From assembly GCF_050633125.1 (NCBI RefSeq), contig NZ_JBOEFX010000054.1:1-64000 (forward strand): a DNA stretch of 64,000 bases, given 5' to 3'. Source of the DNA: Lewinella sp050633125. Its GTDB lineage: Bacteria > Bacteroidota > Bacteroidia > Chitinophagales > Saprospiraceae. Of this stretch, positions 7,558-16,429 are shown in pieces. The translations under genes and the position numbers were made by a program. The notes under the pieces were generated by a model. The model was not told the origin of the DNA. It saw nothing but the letters and a program-made list of their open reading frames with translations, and ran no database searches. How positions within the stretch are numbered: the first letter of the stretch is position 1; each line of letters starts with the position of its first letter.

Positions 7558-9711
7558 CTATCCTTCAATATAAATCACCGGCGCATCCGTATTGTAGAAG
7601 AAAAACGACCACTGATCAGCCTGTTCTTCAATGATTTTGCTGATCGGCTTACCGGCGCCATGCCCGGCATCGGTAGCAATCCGGATCAGCACAGGATTGT
7701 CGCCCTGATGGCTTTTTTGTAGCTGTGCCGCAAACTTGAAGCTGTGCGCAGGCACCACCCGATCATCATGATCAGCCGTAGTGACCATCGTAGCAGGGTA
7801 AGCTACGCCTTCTTTCAAGTTGTGTATCGGGCTGTAGCTGAGCAGGTTCTTGAATTGTTCTGGATCATCACTTGAACCATATTCAGGAATCCAGCCCTTG
7901 CCTACGGTGAATTTGTGGTAACGAAGCATGTCCATCACCCCTACGGCAGGAAACGCCACCGCAAACAAGTCGGGCCGCTGCGCCATACAAGCACCTACCA
8001 GCAAACCACCATTACTACCACCAGCTATCGCCAGCTTTTCTTTACTGGTATATCCTTCTTCAATCAGGTATTCTGCACCAGCAATAAAGTCATCAAATAC
8101 ATTTTGCTTCTTGTCCAGCATTCCGCCCTGGTGCCATTCTTCGCCGTATTCGCCGCCACCGCGCAGGTTGGCCATCGCAAATACACCACCGTTTTCCAGC
8201 AGCACCAAACGCGAAGCACTGAAGCTCGGCGTCAGGCTTACATTAAATCCGCCGTAGCCGTACAGGTAGGTAGGGTTGCTACCATCCATCTTCAGACCTT
8301 TTTTGTGTACCAAAAACATACTCACTTGGGTACCGTCCTTGCTAGGGTAGAAAACCTGCGTCTCTACATAATCCTCTGGGTTAAACTTCAGCTCCGCCCG
8401 ATAAAAAGGCTCTGAAGTTCCCGTCTTTACATCGTACTTGAAGATCGTTGGCGGGTAAGTGAACGAAGTAAAAGTGTAAAACAACACCGTATCTTCTTCA
8501 TCGCCTCCCAAGCCACCGGCACTACCTGTTCCAGGTAGCTCAATCGCCTTTCTGTTGCTACCATCGTAGGCCATCTGGTAGTAGCGGTCGGTCGCATTCT
8601 CCAGGTAGTTGGCAAAAAGGTAACCACCGCCGCTAGAAACACTCTGTAGCAAGTTGTCCGATTCCGGAATGATCTCTTTCCAGTTTTCCTTTCCTGGGTT
8701 ATTGATGTCTACCTCCACCAATCGGTATTTTGGCGCATCAATATCGGTCAGCACCAGCATTCTTGTGCCGATATTGTGTACGATGCTGCTCTTGTTTTTG
8801 TAACCAGGAAACAAGGCCACAAAATCACCATCGTTCTTCAGGTCTTTGTAGTAGGCCGCAAAGCCATCCGTTCCCGGTGCGTCGTACATCACAAAGTAGT
8901 CACCGTCTTCGCTCACGCCACCATAGTGGTAATGATCGGGGTTGTCATCATCCCGAAACACAAGTTCGTCTTCCGACTGCGGTGTCCCCAACTTATGGAA
9001 ATACACACTGTGGTACTGATTGTTACCCGATAATTCCTGGCCCGCTTTTGGCGCAGGGTAGCGGCTGTAAAAGAAGCCATCTCCCGACCAGCCAGCGCCG
9101 CTAAATTTCACCCACTCCAGCTCGTCGTCCAGCTCTTTCTTGGTAGCCACTTCCATCACTTTGATCTTGCGCCAGTCACTACCAGCGTCTGCTACCGTAA
9201 AAGCAACATAACGATCATCCTCCGAAAAGCCCACCAGGCTAATCGCCGTAGTACCCGCTTCCGACCAGGTATTGGGGTCAATAAACACCTCTGGCTCACC
9301 ATCCAACCCCTTTTGGTAATAAATCACCGCCTGGTTTTGTAGGCCATCATTCTTATAAAAGAAGTAATAATCGCCCGCCCGAAAAGGCGAACTCAAGCGC
9401 GGATAATTGAGCAACTCCGTGAGGCGCTCTTCAATTTTCTTTCTAAAAGGAATGTTTTCCAGGTAGCCAAAGGTCACCGCATTTTGCTCCTTCACCCAAG
9501 CTTCCACATCTTGCGCCGTATCTACTTCCAACCAGCGGTAAGGGTCGGCAATCGCCGTTCCGTGGTAATCATCCGTATGGTCAACGGTCGCCGTAGCAGG
9601 GTATTTGACAGTCATTTTTTCGTAAGCTGTTGTAGTCACTTCTTGTTCTGTATTGTTGTTACAAGCCATCAAAAGTAACAGACAAGAACAGCTAAGGATG
9701 CGAATAAGCAT
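7558..9711 (-). CDS. Prolyl oligopeptidase family (S9A) lipoprotein
   Basis: A serine peptidase that cleaves short peptides after proline, here exported and lipid-anchored. The 717-residue protein begins with a lipoprotein signal peptide (lipobox LMAC, Cys at residue 17). It is followed by the catalytic-domain N-terminal segment with HGTAIADPYRWLE, a seven-bladed beta-propeller (about 80-440), and the alpha/beta-hydrolase domain. Catalytic Ser566 lies in GGSNGG, the Asp in TADHDDRVVP (~650), and His684 in DAGHGAGKP. Length and motifs are complete. It is transcribed alone, and the upstream side is interrupted by an insertion sequence. Likely role: degradation of proline-containing peptides in the periplasm or at the surface. 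Confidence 0.93.
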   Translation of the reverse strand: MLIRILSCSCLLLLMACNNNTEQEVTTTAYEKMTVKYPATATVDHTDDYHGTAIADPYRWLEVDTAQDVEAWVKEQNAVTFGYLENIPFRKKIEERLTELLNYPRLSSPFRAGDYYFFYKNDGLQNQAVIYYQKGLDGEPEVFIDPNTWSEAGTTAISLVGFSEDDRYVAFTVADAGSDWRKIKVMEVATKKELDDELEWVKFSGAGWSGDGFFYSRYPAPKAGQELSGNNQYHSVYFHKLGTPQSEDELVFRDDDNPDHYHYGGVSEDGDYFVMYDAPGTDGFAAYYKDLKNDGDFVALFPGYKNKSSIVHNIGTRMLVLTDIDAPKYRLVEVDINNPGKENWKEIIPESDNLLQSVSSGGGYLFANYLENATDRYYQMAYDGSNRKAIELPGTGSAGGLGGDEEDTVLFYTFTSFTYPPTIFKYDVKTGTSEPFYRAELKFNPEDYVETQVFYPSKDGTQVSMFLVHKKGLKMDGSNPTYLYGYGGFNVSLTPSFSASRLVLLENGGVFAMANLRGGGEYGEEWHQGGMLDKKQNVFDDFIAGAEYLIEEGYTSKEKLAIAGGSNGGLLVGACMAQRPDLFAVAFPAVGVMDMLRYHKFTVGKGWIPEYGSSDDPEQFKNLLSYSPIHNLKEGVAYPATMVTTADHDDRVVPAHSFKFAAQLQKSHQGDNPVLIRIATDAGHGAGKPISKIIEEQADQWSFFFYNTDAPVIYIEG

Positions 9712-9840
9712 ATTTTTTTATTTGGTTTGCTTAAAATTACGCAATTCCGTGATAGTCCCACCCACCAGTTCAGCGAATAGCAGTTATTAGGAAGTGAAAA
9801 GGGGAGGAGTATCATTTGGGGCCGTGCCGTCTCCCGTCTC

Positions 9841-9853
9841 GACTTTTCTAGTC
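9841..9853. repeat. Left target-site duplication of the IS4-family element
   Basis: GACTTTTCTAGTC, identical to 11293-11305. The end base is ambiguous, so the true duplication may be 11-13 bp. Confidence 0.85.
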
Positions 9854-11292
9854 GCATAAGCGTCAACTTAATAAATTCTCATATAATGATTCGAGATAAT
9901 GCTCTCGGGATTTTCGTTTGTCATAGCAATAGTATCGTGCGAGTTCTTCGATAAATTTATCGGGATTTTTTTCCAGGATTACCTCCCAGAAACGTTCCTT
10001 TATGAAGTCGGCGAACTTGAGTAGGCTCAAAAACACTCGTTTTTCCTCATAAACCCGCTGTACAAAGATACCGTACCATCCAAGTGTAAGCGTCATCCAG
10101 ATGAGCATCAAATAAATAGTGATAATTACCCTCGGGGGACAGACGTAATCCTTGCCTTTAAAGAATTTATCCACGTTGAACTTGCTCTTCCAGCACTTGA
10201 AAACGATTTCGATGCGCCAGCGGTAACGATATGCCCTGATGATATCCTTAAAACTCCAGACTTCCCTTTCTACGTTGGTGATAAAAATGGTCCACCCTAG
10301 TAGTTCCATGTACAACTCGTTGTGGGCAGCCTTGGTATTTCGGTCATTGCTGGCCTTGTGCTGCCTGATTTTTCTAACCTCGTTGGGTACCTCCACCGCG
10401 ACCAGTCGGACCGGCAGCTTATGCTTGCTACCCAACAAGATTTTTTTATCTAAGACCTGCTTACCCTCCTTTTTCAACTGCTTGAGTAGGCCTAACAAAT
10501 CCATTTTTTCGCCTGTCTCTTCATCATAGACATTCGTTCCATAACGAAGGCGGGACAGGAAAAAGGCGTCCTTTTCCATGATTGCCTTAAACGCAGACAA
10601 TACGAAATAACCTTGATCACGAATGACGAGGCTCCCAGCCTGGAGCACTTCCATAATCCTGTGGGCAAAACTTTGATCATTGTCTCGGTAGCTTTCCACA
10701 TCTATCCCCTCGTAGGAATCGTCCAGTAGGTTCATGCGTAGCTGCACGCGAGCCGTTGCACACTTGCCATGTTTTTTACTATGAGGCCCTGGATAAAAAG
10801 CAGACAGGTTTCTGGGTAGGCTGAGACAGCTACTGTCCTCCACAAAGACTTTGTTGAAATGCTTAAACAGCTCAATGTCTTTATGGCCCCATCCTCTAGT
10901 CGTCTGCTTGACTACATGAGCCAAAAGGCTGCGCACAAAAGCCTCTTGTCGGAATTGAAGCTTCTTTTGAAGCCCCTGCTTAGAGACGAGTTTCTGAGTA
11001 AGTCGCCCTATCTGCCGTGCCCAATCGTTAAGGCCTATTTTACCCAACTGGACCATCATAAAGAAGCCCAATAAAAAACTGACCCCATCAATCTTTCTCG
11101 GTGTCCGCATTTCAAAACCACTCTCTTTTGCTATCGACAGTATTGCTTGTTCTCCAATTTTCTCTTTAATTTGTGATAAGTTATATTTCATGGTTGCTGC
11201 GTGGTTGTTCCAATATCGATGTCTAGAACAAAACTAAGCAGCAACTTTTTTTTGTCAACTCATATTACGATTTATTAAGTTGACGCTTATGC
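9854..11292 (-). mobile_element. Complete IS4-family insertion sequence, 1439 bp
   Basis: The ends carry 22-bp perfect inverted repeats (9854-9875 and 11271-11292, outer bases GCATAAGCGTC). The element holds one transposase gene and is flanked by a 13-bp direct repeat, in line with the 9-13 bp usual for the family. It interrupts a long hairpin: GTGCCG-TCCCGTC-CGAC to the left and its imperfect complement to the right, with the duplicated bases forming the loop and top of the stem. The intact ends, frame and exact duplication indicate a recent insertion. Confidence 0.93.
9863..11191 (-). CDS. IS4-family transposase
   Basis: A 442-residue DDE transposase that cuts and pastes the surrounding element. 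The acidic triad is visible as Asp119 (VEDSS), Asp192 (VIRDQGY) and Glu328. The last lies in a perfect Y-(2)-R-(3)-E-(6)-K signature (Y321, R324, E328, K335), which is diagnostic of IS4. A beta-strand insertion domain lies between the second Asp and the Glu, as usual for the family. The stop codon lies inside the left inverted repeat. The reading frame is intact, so the enzyme is probably active. Confidence 0.95.
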   Translation of the reverse strand: MKYNLSQIKEKIGEQAILSIAKESGFEMRTPRKIDGVSFLLGFFMMVQLGKIGLNDWARQIGRLTQKLVSKQGLQKKLQFRQEAFVRSLLAHVVKQTTRGWGHKDIELFKHFNKVFVEDSSCLSLPRNLSAFYPGPHSKKHGKCATARVQLRMNLLDDSYEGIDVESYRDNDQSFAHRIMEVLQAGSLVIRDQGYFVLSAFKAIMEKDAFFLSRLRYGTNVYDEETGEKMDLLGLLKQLKKEGKQVLDKKILLGSKHKLPVRLVAVEVPNEVRKIRQHKASNDRNTKAAHNELYMELLGWTIFITNVEREVWSFKDIIRAYRYRWRIEIVFKCWKSKFNVDKFFKGKDYVCPPRVIITIYLMLIWMTLTLGWYGIFVQRVYEEKRVFLSLLKFADFIKERFWEVILEKNPDKFIEELARYYCYDKRKSREHYLESLYENLLS

Positions 11293-11305
11293 GACTTTTC
11301 TAGTC
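11293..11305. repeat. Right target-site duplication of the IS4-family element
   Basis: Exact copy of 9841-9853. Confidence 0.85.
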
Positions 11306-11600
11306 GGGACGGGATCGGCACCAGGCTGTCTGGTCGCTCCCGCTCCCGCCCATCCTTCGTCCTTGCCCCCTCCGGGCCCCGAGCTCCGGCCTCACGGCCT
11401 ACGCACTGGATTAGACTTAGGCTCCGTCCTCCGGCTCCTTCGTCGCAAGGAAGGAGTGACGTATAGGCTTGTATCCTCTATTTGGATTAGTACCAAACAA
11501 GCTCTAAAAGCCCTCAGCGCTTACCCAAAACCCAAAACAAACCCCATGTCCTCCTCGGGAGGAGGTGTCCGCGAGGACGGAGGAGGAAAGCCCACGCCAC
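11306..11600. other. GC-rich, hairpin-rich non-coding stretch
   Basis: Markedly richer in G and C than the surroundings, with many short inverted repeats: ACCAG/CTGGT (11320s), GGCC-GTGA-GGCC on the minus strand (GNRA-type loop, 11390s), CTCCTTC/GAAGGAG (11430-11452) and CCTCC/GGAGG (11550s). No frame has a plausible protein; the longest open frame (11363-11659) is low-complexity and matches nothing I know. It may be a structured repeat, an RNA or eroded sequence. Confidence 0.5.
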
Positions 11601-11601
11601 A

Positions 11602-11709
11602 AAGTATTATTGCACAACAAACGACGTCAGCACCTGGCCTGCGGGCATCTATTTCGTAAAACTGGAAAGTGCGGACGGAAGCGTGGTACGAAAGCTGGTG
11701 GTAGAGTGA
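11602..11709 (+). pseudogene. Stump of a T9SS type A secreted protein
   Basis: In frame with the TGA at 11707, bases 11623-11706 encode DVSTWPAGIYFVKLES followed by a Gly-Ser segment and RKLVVE. This is the last ~30 residues of a type A sorting domain, nearly the same as the end of the next gene (DVSTWPAGVYWIELRN, KKLVVE). Nothing upstream in this frame is a protein, so the rest of the gene has been lost or replaced by the GC-rich stretch. Confidence 0.75.
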
Positions 11710-11755
11710 TGAACCTATTTTTTCGATCTGCCTAGCGTGTGATGTTCTATTTGCC

Positions 11756-11763
11756 TATTTTTG
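11756..11763 (+). promoter_or_regulatory. -7 box (TATTTTTG)
   Basis: Perfect TAnnTTTG 22 bases before the ATG at 11786. Confidence 0.5.
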
Positions 11764-11785
11764 ATAAAAATAAACACCGAATAAG

Positions 11786-12856
11786 ATGGGCCGATTTGAT
11801 ACGTATAAGAATGGTGGCGTAATGCTGGTTTTCTTGCTGATGAATTTGAGTATCCTCCAAGCCCAAGCCGTCTGCGGAGCAGAAATTGAAAAACAGTATT
11901 ATTTTGGAAATACACAGCAACTTTATGTAAAGGTTCAGGTTTGTCGGCAAGGAAGTCCGGTGGATTTTCTACCGTTCGATTGGGGAGATGGGCATTTGGA
12001 TAGTCTGCCTTTATCGGGAACCATTGGTGCTGGGAACGGGTACATTATCAATTTTTATTTGGGAATTCACCAATACGAACCAGGTACTAACGAATACGTG
12101 GAATTGAAAATAACTCCCGGCCAAATTATCGATGATTTCGTTAATATGGAAGAAGAAGCAAGTTCTGATTTTGTCATGAAGGATTCTATATTGATTTTCA
12201 CCTCAGAAAATTCTCCAATCATTGGAATTACAGACAACGAGAGTCCAGATATGGCCATACTTTCTCCAACCAATTACGAGCAGGAAGGCTGGTACGAAAG
12301 TCTTCAGATGTATCAAGTCCCTTATGATTTTGACTCTCTTAGTTACGCACTGGCAGATTTTCCGGTTGAGGGTTACTTTCCACCTGCTACAAACGGGGAA
12401 CTCTTTATTGATGAATACGGAATTATGTACTGGGATCGCCCCTTGGTACCAGGGAAATATGCTGTCGCGGCTAAAGTAAGAGAGGTGAAGTGGACTAGCA
12501 ATCCAGTTTATAACCAACAATGGACGATGGTATCCACCATTACCAAGGCTTTTATGATTATTGTAGATTCAGCCAGCCTTGTTACAACGGTACCAGCAAT
12601 CGGGGCAAATAAAATTTTGAGCATCTACCCCAACCCCGCTACCATAACCTCCACCCTTGAATACCGCGGTCTAAACGGCGAAACCAATCTGAAAGCCATC
12701 AACGCTCAGGGGCAAATTATGCTCCAAAAAACACTAAATGGCACGGCGCAAATACAGCGAGAGGTTATTGATGTAAGTACTTGGCCTGCGGGCGTATACT
12801 GGATCGAATTACGCAATGAAGCGGGGCAGGTGACGAAGAAGTTGGTGGTGGAGTAA
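11786..12856 (+). CDS. Secreted protein with T9SS type A tail, function unknown
   Basis: A 356-residue exported protein. A slightly long n-region precedes the hydrophobic MLVFLLMNLSIL and an Ala-Gln-Ala cleavage site; the ATG at 11822 is an alternative start. The middle (about 30-270) is a beta-rich, acidic region that resembles PKD- or Ig-like surface modules (FDWGDGHLDSLPLSG), but I cannot assign a family. The last ~80 residues are a type A sorting domain (IYPNPA, WPAGVYWIEL, KKLVVE). The gene follows a stump of a similar gene, so the pair may be the remnant of a tandem duplication. Confidence 0.8.
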   Translation: MGRFDTYKNGGVMLVFLLMNLSILQAQAVCGAEIEKQYYFGNTQQLYVKVQVCRQGSPVDFLPFDWGDGHLDSLPLSGTIGAGNGYIINFYLGIHQYEPGTNEYVELKITPGQIIDDFVNMEEEASSDFVMKDSILIFTSENSPIIGITDNESPDMAILSPTNYEQEGWYESLQMYQVPYDFDSLSYALADFPVEGYFPPATNGELFIDEYGIMYWDRPLVPGKYAVAAKVREVKWTSNPVYNQQWTMVSTITKAFMIIVDSASLVTTVPAIGANKILSIYPNPATITSTLEYRGLNGETNLKAINAQGQIMLQKTLNGTAQIQREVIDVSTWPAGVYWIELRNEAGQVTKKLVVE

Positions 12857-12887
12857 AGCCTCTTCTTCCTGATTTCACCTAAAAAAA

Positions 12888-12952
12888 GCTCTCTGCGTCT
12901 CAGCGGCTCTGCGCGAAATTTTCAAAAAAGCTCTTTGCCCTCTGCGCGAGAT
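12888..12952. repeat. Intergenic CTCTGCGTCTC-type phrase, doubled (copy B)
   Basis: AAGCTCTCTGCGTCTCAGCG and a second AAAGCTCTTTGCCCTCTGCG lie about 35 bases apart, each followed by CGCGA. Related to copies at 1580-1609 and 63211-63240. Confidence 0.55.
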
Positions 12953-13041
12953 AAAAAATCCTGCTGCTGCCTTTCAAATCAATCACTACCCAATCCCTCC
13001 ATCTTTCCTTACCTTAGCCAGCAAATCAACGACACACAATT

Positions 13042-16000
13042 ATGCTGAAGCTTTGGAGCACCCTCTTTTTGGCCCTCGCCACGTTTGCCCTGATCGCCCA
13101 ACCGGGCAGCACCGATAAATGGGACGTCAATAACCCGCCCGGTGAGTGGGACTGGAAAGATGTCAAATTCACCACGGACGAAGGCACCTGGATGAACCTC
13201 GATGTGAGCCCCGACGGCAAGACCATCATCTTTGATATGCTGGGCGACCTGTACAAAATGCCTATTACGGGTGGTACGGCCAAAGCCCTTCGTACGGGCC
13301 TAGCCTGGGAAGTACAGCCCCGATTTAGCCCTGATGGACAGCAAATCCTCTTTACCAGCGATGCCGGTGGCGGTGACAACATCTGGGTGATGAATGTCGA
13401 TGGCAGCGATGCTCAGCAGATTACCAAAGAAGAATTCCGACTCCTTAACAATGCAGCCTGGACGCCAGATGGGCAGTACATTATTGCCCGCAAGCACTTT
13501 ACTTCTCAGCGCTCTTTAGGGGCTGGAGAAATGTGGTTCTACCATATCACAGGCGGTAGCGGCATCCAGCTTACCGAGCGCAAAAACGATCAGCAGGATG
13601 TGAACGAGCCGGTGGTTTCTCCCGATGGACGCTATGTGTACTTCAGCGAAGACATGTACCCCGGTGGTTACTTTCAGTACAACAAAGATCCTAACAGTCA
13701 GATTTACGTGATCAAGCGCTATGATCGGCAGGAAGATAAAGTGGAAACCGTCGTGAGCGGCCCCGGTGGTGCTTGCCGTCCGCAGCTGTCTAATGATGGC
13801 AAAAAGCTGGCTTTTGTCCGTCGCGTGCGTACCAAAACGGTATTGATGGTACATTACCTGGAAACAGGCGAAACCTTCCCCCTCTACGACGAACTCAGCA
13901 AAGACCAGCAGGAAGCTTGGGCCGTTTTTGGCACCTATCCCGGCTTCGATTGGACGCCCGACGATCAGCAGATCATCATCTGGGCCGGTGGTAAGATTCA
14001 GCAAGTACCTTCTGATCCGCAATCCAAGGCATTGCCACGTACGATACCCTTTAGTGTAGAAGTCAACACCCAGGTAGCAGCTACCCGTACGCAGCAAAAC
14101 CAAGTGCATGACGATAAATTTGAGGTGAATGTAATTCGCCACCTTGTCACTTCTCCCGATGAAAAAACGGTTGTTTTTAGTGCCGCTGGCTACCTCTGGA
14201 GCATGTCGCTGACCGATAAGAAAGCGGCGCGCCTGACCAAAGCCACCGATTTTGAATTTGAACCCGCTTTTTCTGCGGATGGCAAACAGATCGCCTACGT
14301 AAGCTGGAACGACGAGAAAATGGGGCAGCTACACCTGCGCAATCTAGCTACAGGCAGCGATAAGGTGCTTACGCCAGAACCCGGCATATATCGAACACCA
14401 GCGTTTTCACCAGATGGAAGTACTATCGTTTTTCGCAAGGACGACGGCAACGGCCACCAAGGCTACACCCATTGTACCGAGCCTGGCCTCTACACAATAG
14501 CCACTACGGGCGGCGAGCCTACCATCGTCACCCCGCGTGGCGAGTACCCCGTTTATAGTGCCGATGGCGAGCGCATATTTTTCCAAACGGGCGGCTTCCT
14601 ATTCGGTAGCTTGACCAAGAGTTTCAACAGTATCAAAACCAATGGTACCGACGAAAAGAAGCACTTTGATGGTAAATACGCCCAGCGTTTCAGTATCAGT
14701 CCAGACAATCAGTGGATTGCTTGGTCGGAGCTGTTCAAAGTATACGTTGCACCGTTCCCGAAAACGGGGAAAACCGTTGGGATCAGCGCCAGCACCAAGG
14801 CGGTTCCTGTAGCGCAGGTCGCGCGCGATGCGGGGATTAATATCCACTGGTCAGCCGATAGCGAGCGCCTGTTCTGGACCTTAGGTAACGAGTACTTCTC
14901 AGACGAACTGACCGAGCGTTTCTCCTTCCTTGAAGGCGCAGCGGATAGCTTACCACCAATGGATAGTACCGGGATAAAATTGCCGTTGGAACTCAACTCA
15001 GACAAACCCAGCGGGGTAGTGGTCTTGGCCAACGCCCGCCTCATCACCATGGAGGGTGATCGAGTAATAGAGCATGGCAATCTGGTGGTCGAAGGCAACA
15101 AAATCGTCAGTATGGGCGAAGCCGGTAAAGTACGCATCCCAAAAGATGCCAAAGTGATCGACTGCACGGGCAAGACCATTATGCCGGGCATCGTGGATGT
15201 ACATGGCCACTTGGGTGATTTCCGCTATGGACTCAGTCCGCAAAAGAGCTGGTATTATTATGCCAACCTCGCTTATGGTGTCACAACCGCCCATGATCCT
15301 AGCTCCAATTCGGAGATGATTTTTAGCCACAGCGAAATGATCAAAGCCGGGCACATGGTAGGCCCTCGTCTTTACAGCACAGGTACGATTATCTACGGTG
15401 CCGACGGTGATTTCAAAGCCGTGATCAATAGCCTGGAAGATGCTCGCTCGGCCCTGCGTCGGACGAAAGCTTACGGTGCCTTCAGCGTCAAGAGTTACAA
15501 TCAGCCTCGCCGCGAGCAACGCCAAATGGTGATGAAAGCCGCCAGTGAACTAGGACTTTTGGTTGTTCCCGAAGGCGGCTCGTTCTTTTACCACAATATG
15601 AGCATGCTGGCCGATGGTCACACCGGTGTGGAGCACAACATTCCAGTTGCACCACTCTTTAAAGATGTGACTAGCTTTTGGTCGGAAACAGATGCCCACA
15701 ACACGCCCACGCTAATCGTCAACTACGGTGGTGTAAATGGTGAATACTATTGGTACCAAAATACCAATGTATGGGAAAAAGACCGCCTACTGAACTTCAC
15801 ACCTCGCCCGGTTATTGACAGCAGAGCCCGTCATCGCACGATGGTTCCAGACGAAGAATACCAAAATGGCCACATCCTCACTAGCCAATCGCTGAAGAAA
15901 CTGACCGACGCTGGTGTAAATATCAACCTCGGTGCACACGGACAACTACAAGGCCTTGGTGCACATTGGGAACTTTGGATGCTCCAGCAAGGCGGCATGA

Positions 16001-16326
16001 CCAACCACGAAGCCCTGGCTTGTGCCACCATCAACGGTGCCCGCTACCTCGGTATGGATCAGGAGATTGGTAGCCTGAAAGTTGGCAAACTCGCCGACCT
16101 TATCGTTATCGACGGTAATCCATTGGAAAACATCCAGGATTCTGAAAATGTAGAAATGACTATGGTGAATGGCCGCCTCTATGATTCCGCTACAATGAAC
16201 GAAATCGGCAATTACGATGTCCCTCGTAGCCAGTTCTATTTTGAACTCCCCGGTAGCGGAAACGCTTGGCCATTGATGACGGAAACGGGCACGTTTATGC
16301 CTACGCAGTGTGCTTGTCAGCGGTGA
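13042..16326 (+). CDS. Exported amidohydrolase with N-terminal TolB-like beta-propeller
   Basis: A 1094-residue exported enzyme. A Sec signal peptide (residues 1-~20, ending IAQ) is followed by a large propeller of WD40-like/TolB blades (about 45-640, repeated SPDG and SADG motifs). A metal-dependent amidohydrolase domain of the imidazolonepropionase-like group follows (about 665-1090). Metal ligands are visible: His721 and His723 in DVHGHLGD, the probable carboxylated Lys in FSVKSYNQ, and the later EHNIPVAP and LGAHGQLQG segments. The domain closes with KLADLIVIDGNPL, typical of the family. The propeller probably presents peptide or amide substrates to the hydrolase. Substrate unknown. A second, shorter amidohydrolase lies at 18030. 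Confidence 0.88.
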   Translation: MLKLWSTLFLALATFALIAQPGSTDKWDVNNPPGEWDWKDVKFTTDEGTWMNLDVSPDGKTIIFDMLGDLYKMPITGGTAKALRTGLAWEVQPRFSPDGQQILFTSDAGGGDNIWVMNVDGSDAQQITKEEFRLLNNAAWTPDGQYIIARKHFTSQRSLGAGEMWFYHITGGSGIQLTERKNDQQDVNEPVVSPDGRYVYFSEDMYPGGYFQYNKDPNSQIYVIKRYDRQEDKVETVVSGPGGACRPQLSNDGKKLAFVRRVRTKTVLMVHYLETGETFPLYDELSKDQQEAWAVFGTYPGFDWTPDDQQIIIWAGGKIQQVPSDPQSKALPRTIPFSVEVNTQVAATRTQQNQVHDDKFEVNVIRHLVTSPDEKTVVFSAAGYLWSMSLTDKKAARLTKATDFEFEPAFSADGKQIAYVSWNDEKMGQLHLRNLATGSDKVLTPEPGIYRTPAFSPDGSTIVFRKDDGNGHQGYTHCTEPGLYTIATTGGEPTIVTPRGEYPVYSADGERIFFQTGGFLFGSLTKSFNSIKTNGTDEKKHFDGKYAQRFSISPDNQWIAWSELFKVYVAPFPKTGKTVGISASTKAVPVAQVARDAGINIHWSADSERLFWTLGNEYFSDELTERFSFLEGAADSLPPMDSTGIKLPLELNSDKPSGVVVLANARLITMEGDRVIEHGNLVVEGNKIVSMGEAGKVRIPKDAKVIDCTGKTIMPGIVDVHGHLGDFRYGLSPQKSWYYYANLAYGVTTAHDPSSNSEMIFSHSEMIKAGHMVGPRLYSTGTIIYGADGDFKAVINSLEDARSALRRTKAYGAFSVKSYNQPRREQRQMVMKAASELGLLVVPEGGSFFYHNMSMLADGHTGVEHNIPVAPLFKDVTSFWSETDAHNTPTLIVNYGGVNGEYYWYQNTNVWEKDRLLNFTPRPVIDSRARHRTMVPDEEYQNGHILTSQSLKKLTDAGVNINLGAHGQLQGLGAHWELWMLQQGGMTNHEALACATINGARYLGMDQEIGSLKVGKLADLIVIDGNPLENIQDSENVEMTMVNGRLYDSATMNEIGNYDVPRSQFYFELPGSGNAWPLMTETGTFMPTQCACQR

Positions 16327-16334
16327 TTTTTATG

Positions 16335-16416
16335 GAACCATATAAGGGATTATAAGAAAATATAAGTGCTTTTATTAATAACAACTTAAATGACCTTATA
16401 ATCCCTTATATGGTTC
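16335..16416. repeat. Palindromic element, copy 1
   Basis: A 22-bp perfect inverted repeat (16335-16356 with 16395-16416; outer bases GAACCATATAAGGG) surrounds a 38-base A/T-rich core. The core is homologous to the reverse complement of the core in 22825-22906. It lies between the convergent ends of two genes. Confidence 0.9.
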
Positions 16417-16429
16417 AAATGTGAAGCCC

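Noticed and set aside
11363..11659. 98-codon open frame in the GC-rich stretch
   Set aside because: Low-complexity composition with no domain, it overlaps the T9SS stump in another frame, and it arises from GC richness.
13516..14142. 208-codon minus-strand frame within the propeller amidohydrolase
   Set aside because: It lies wholly inside a well-supported gene on the other strand and shows no protein features of its own.
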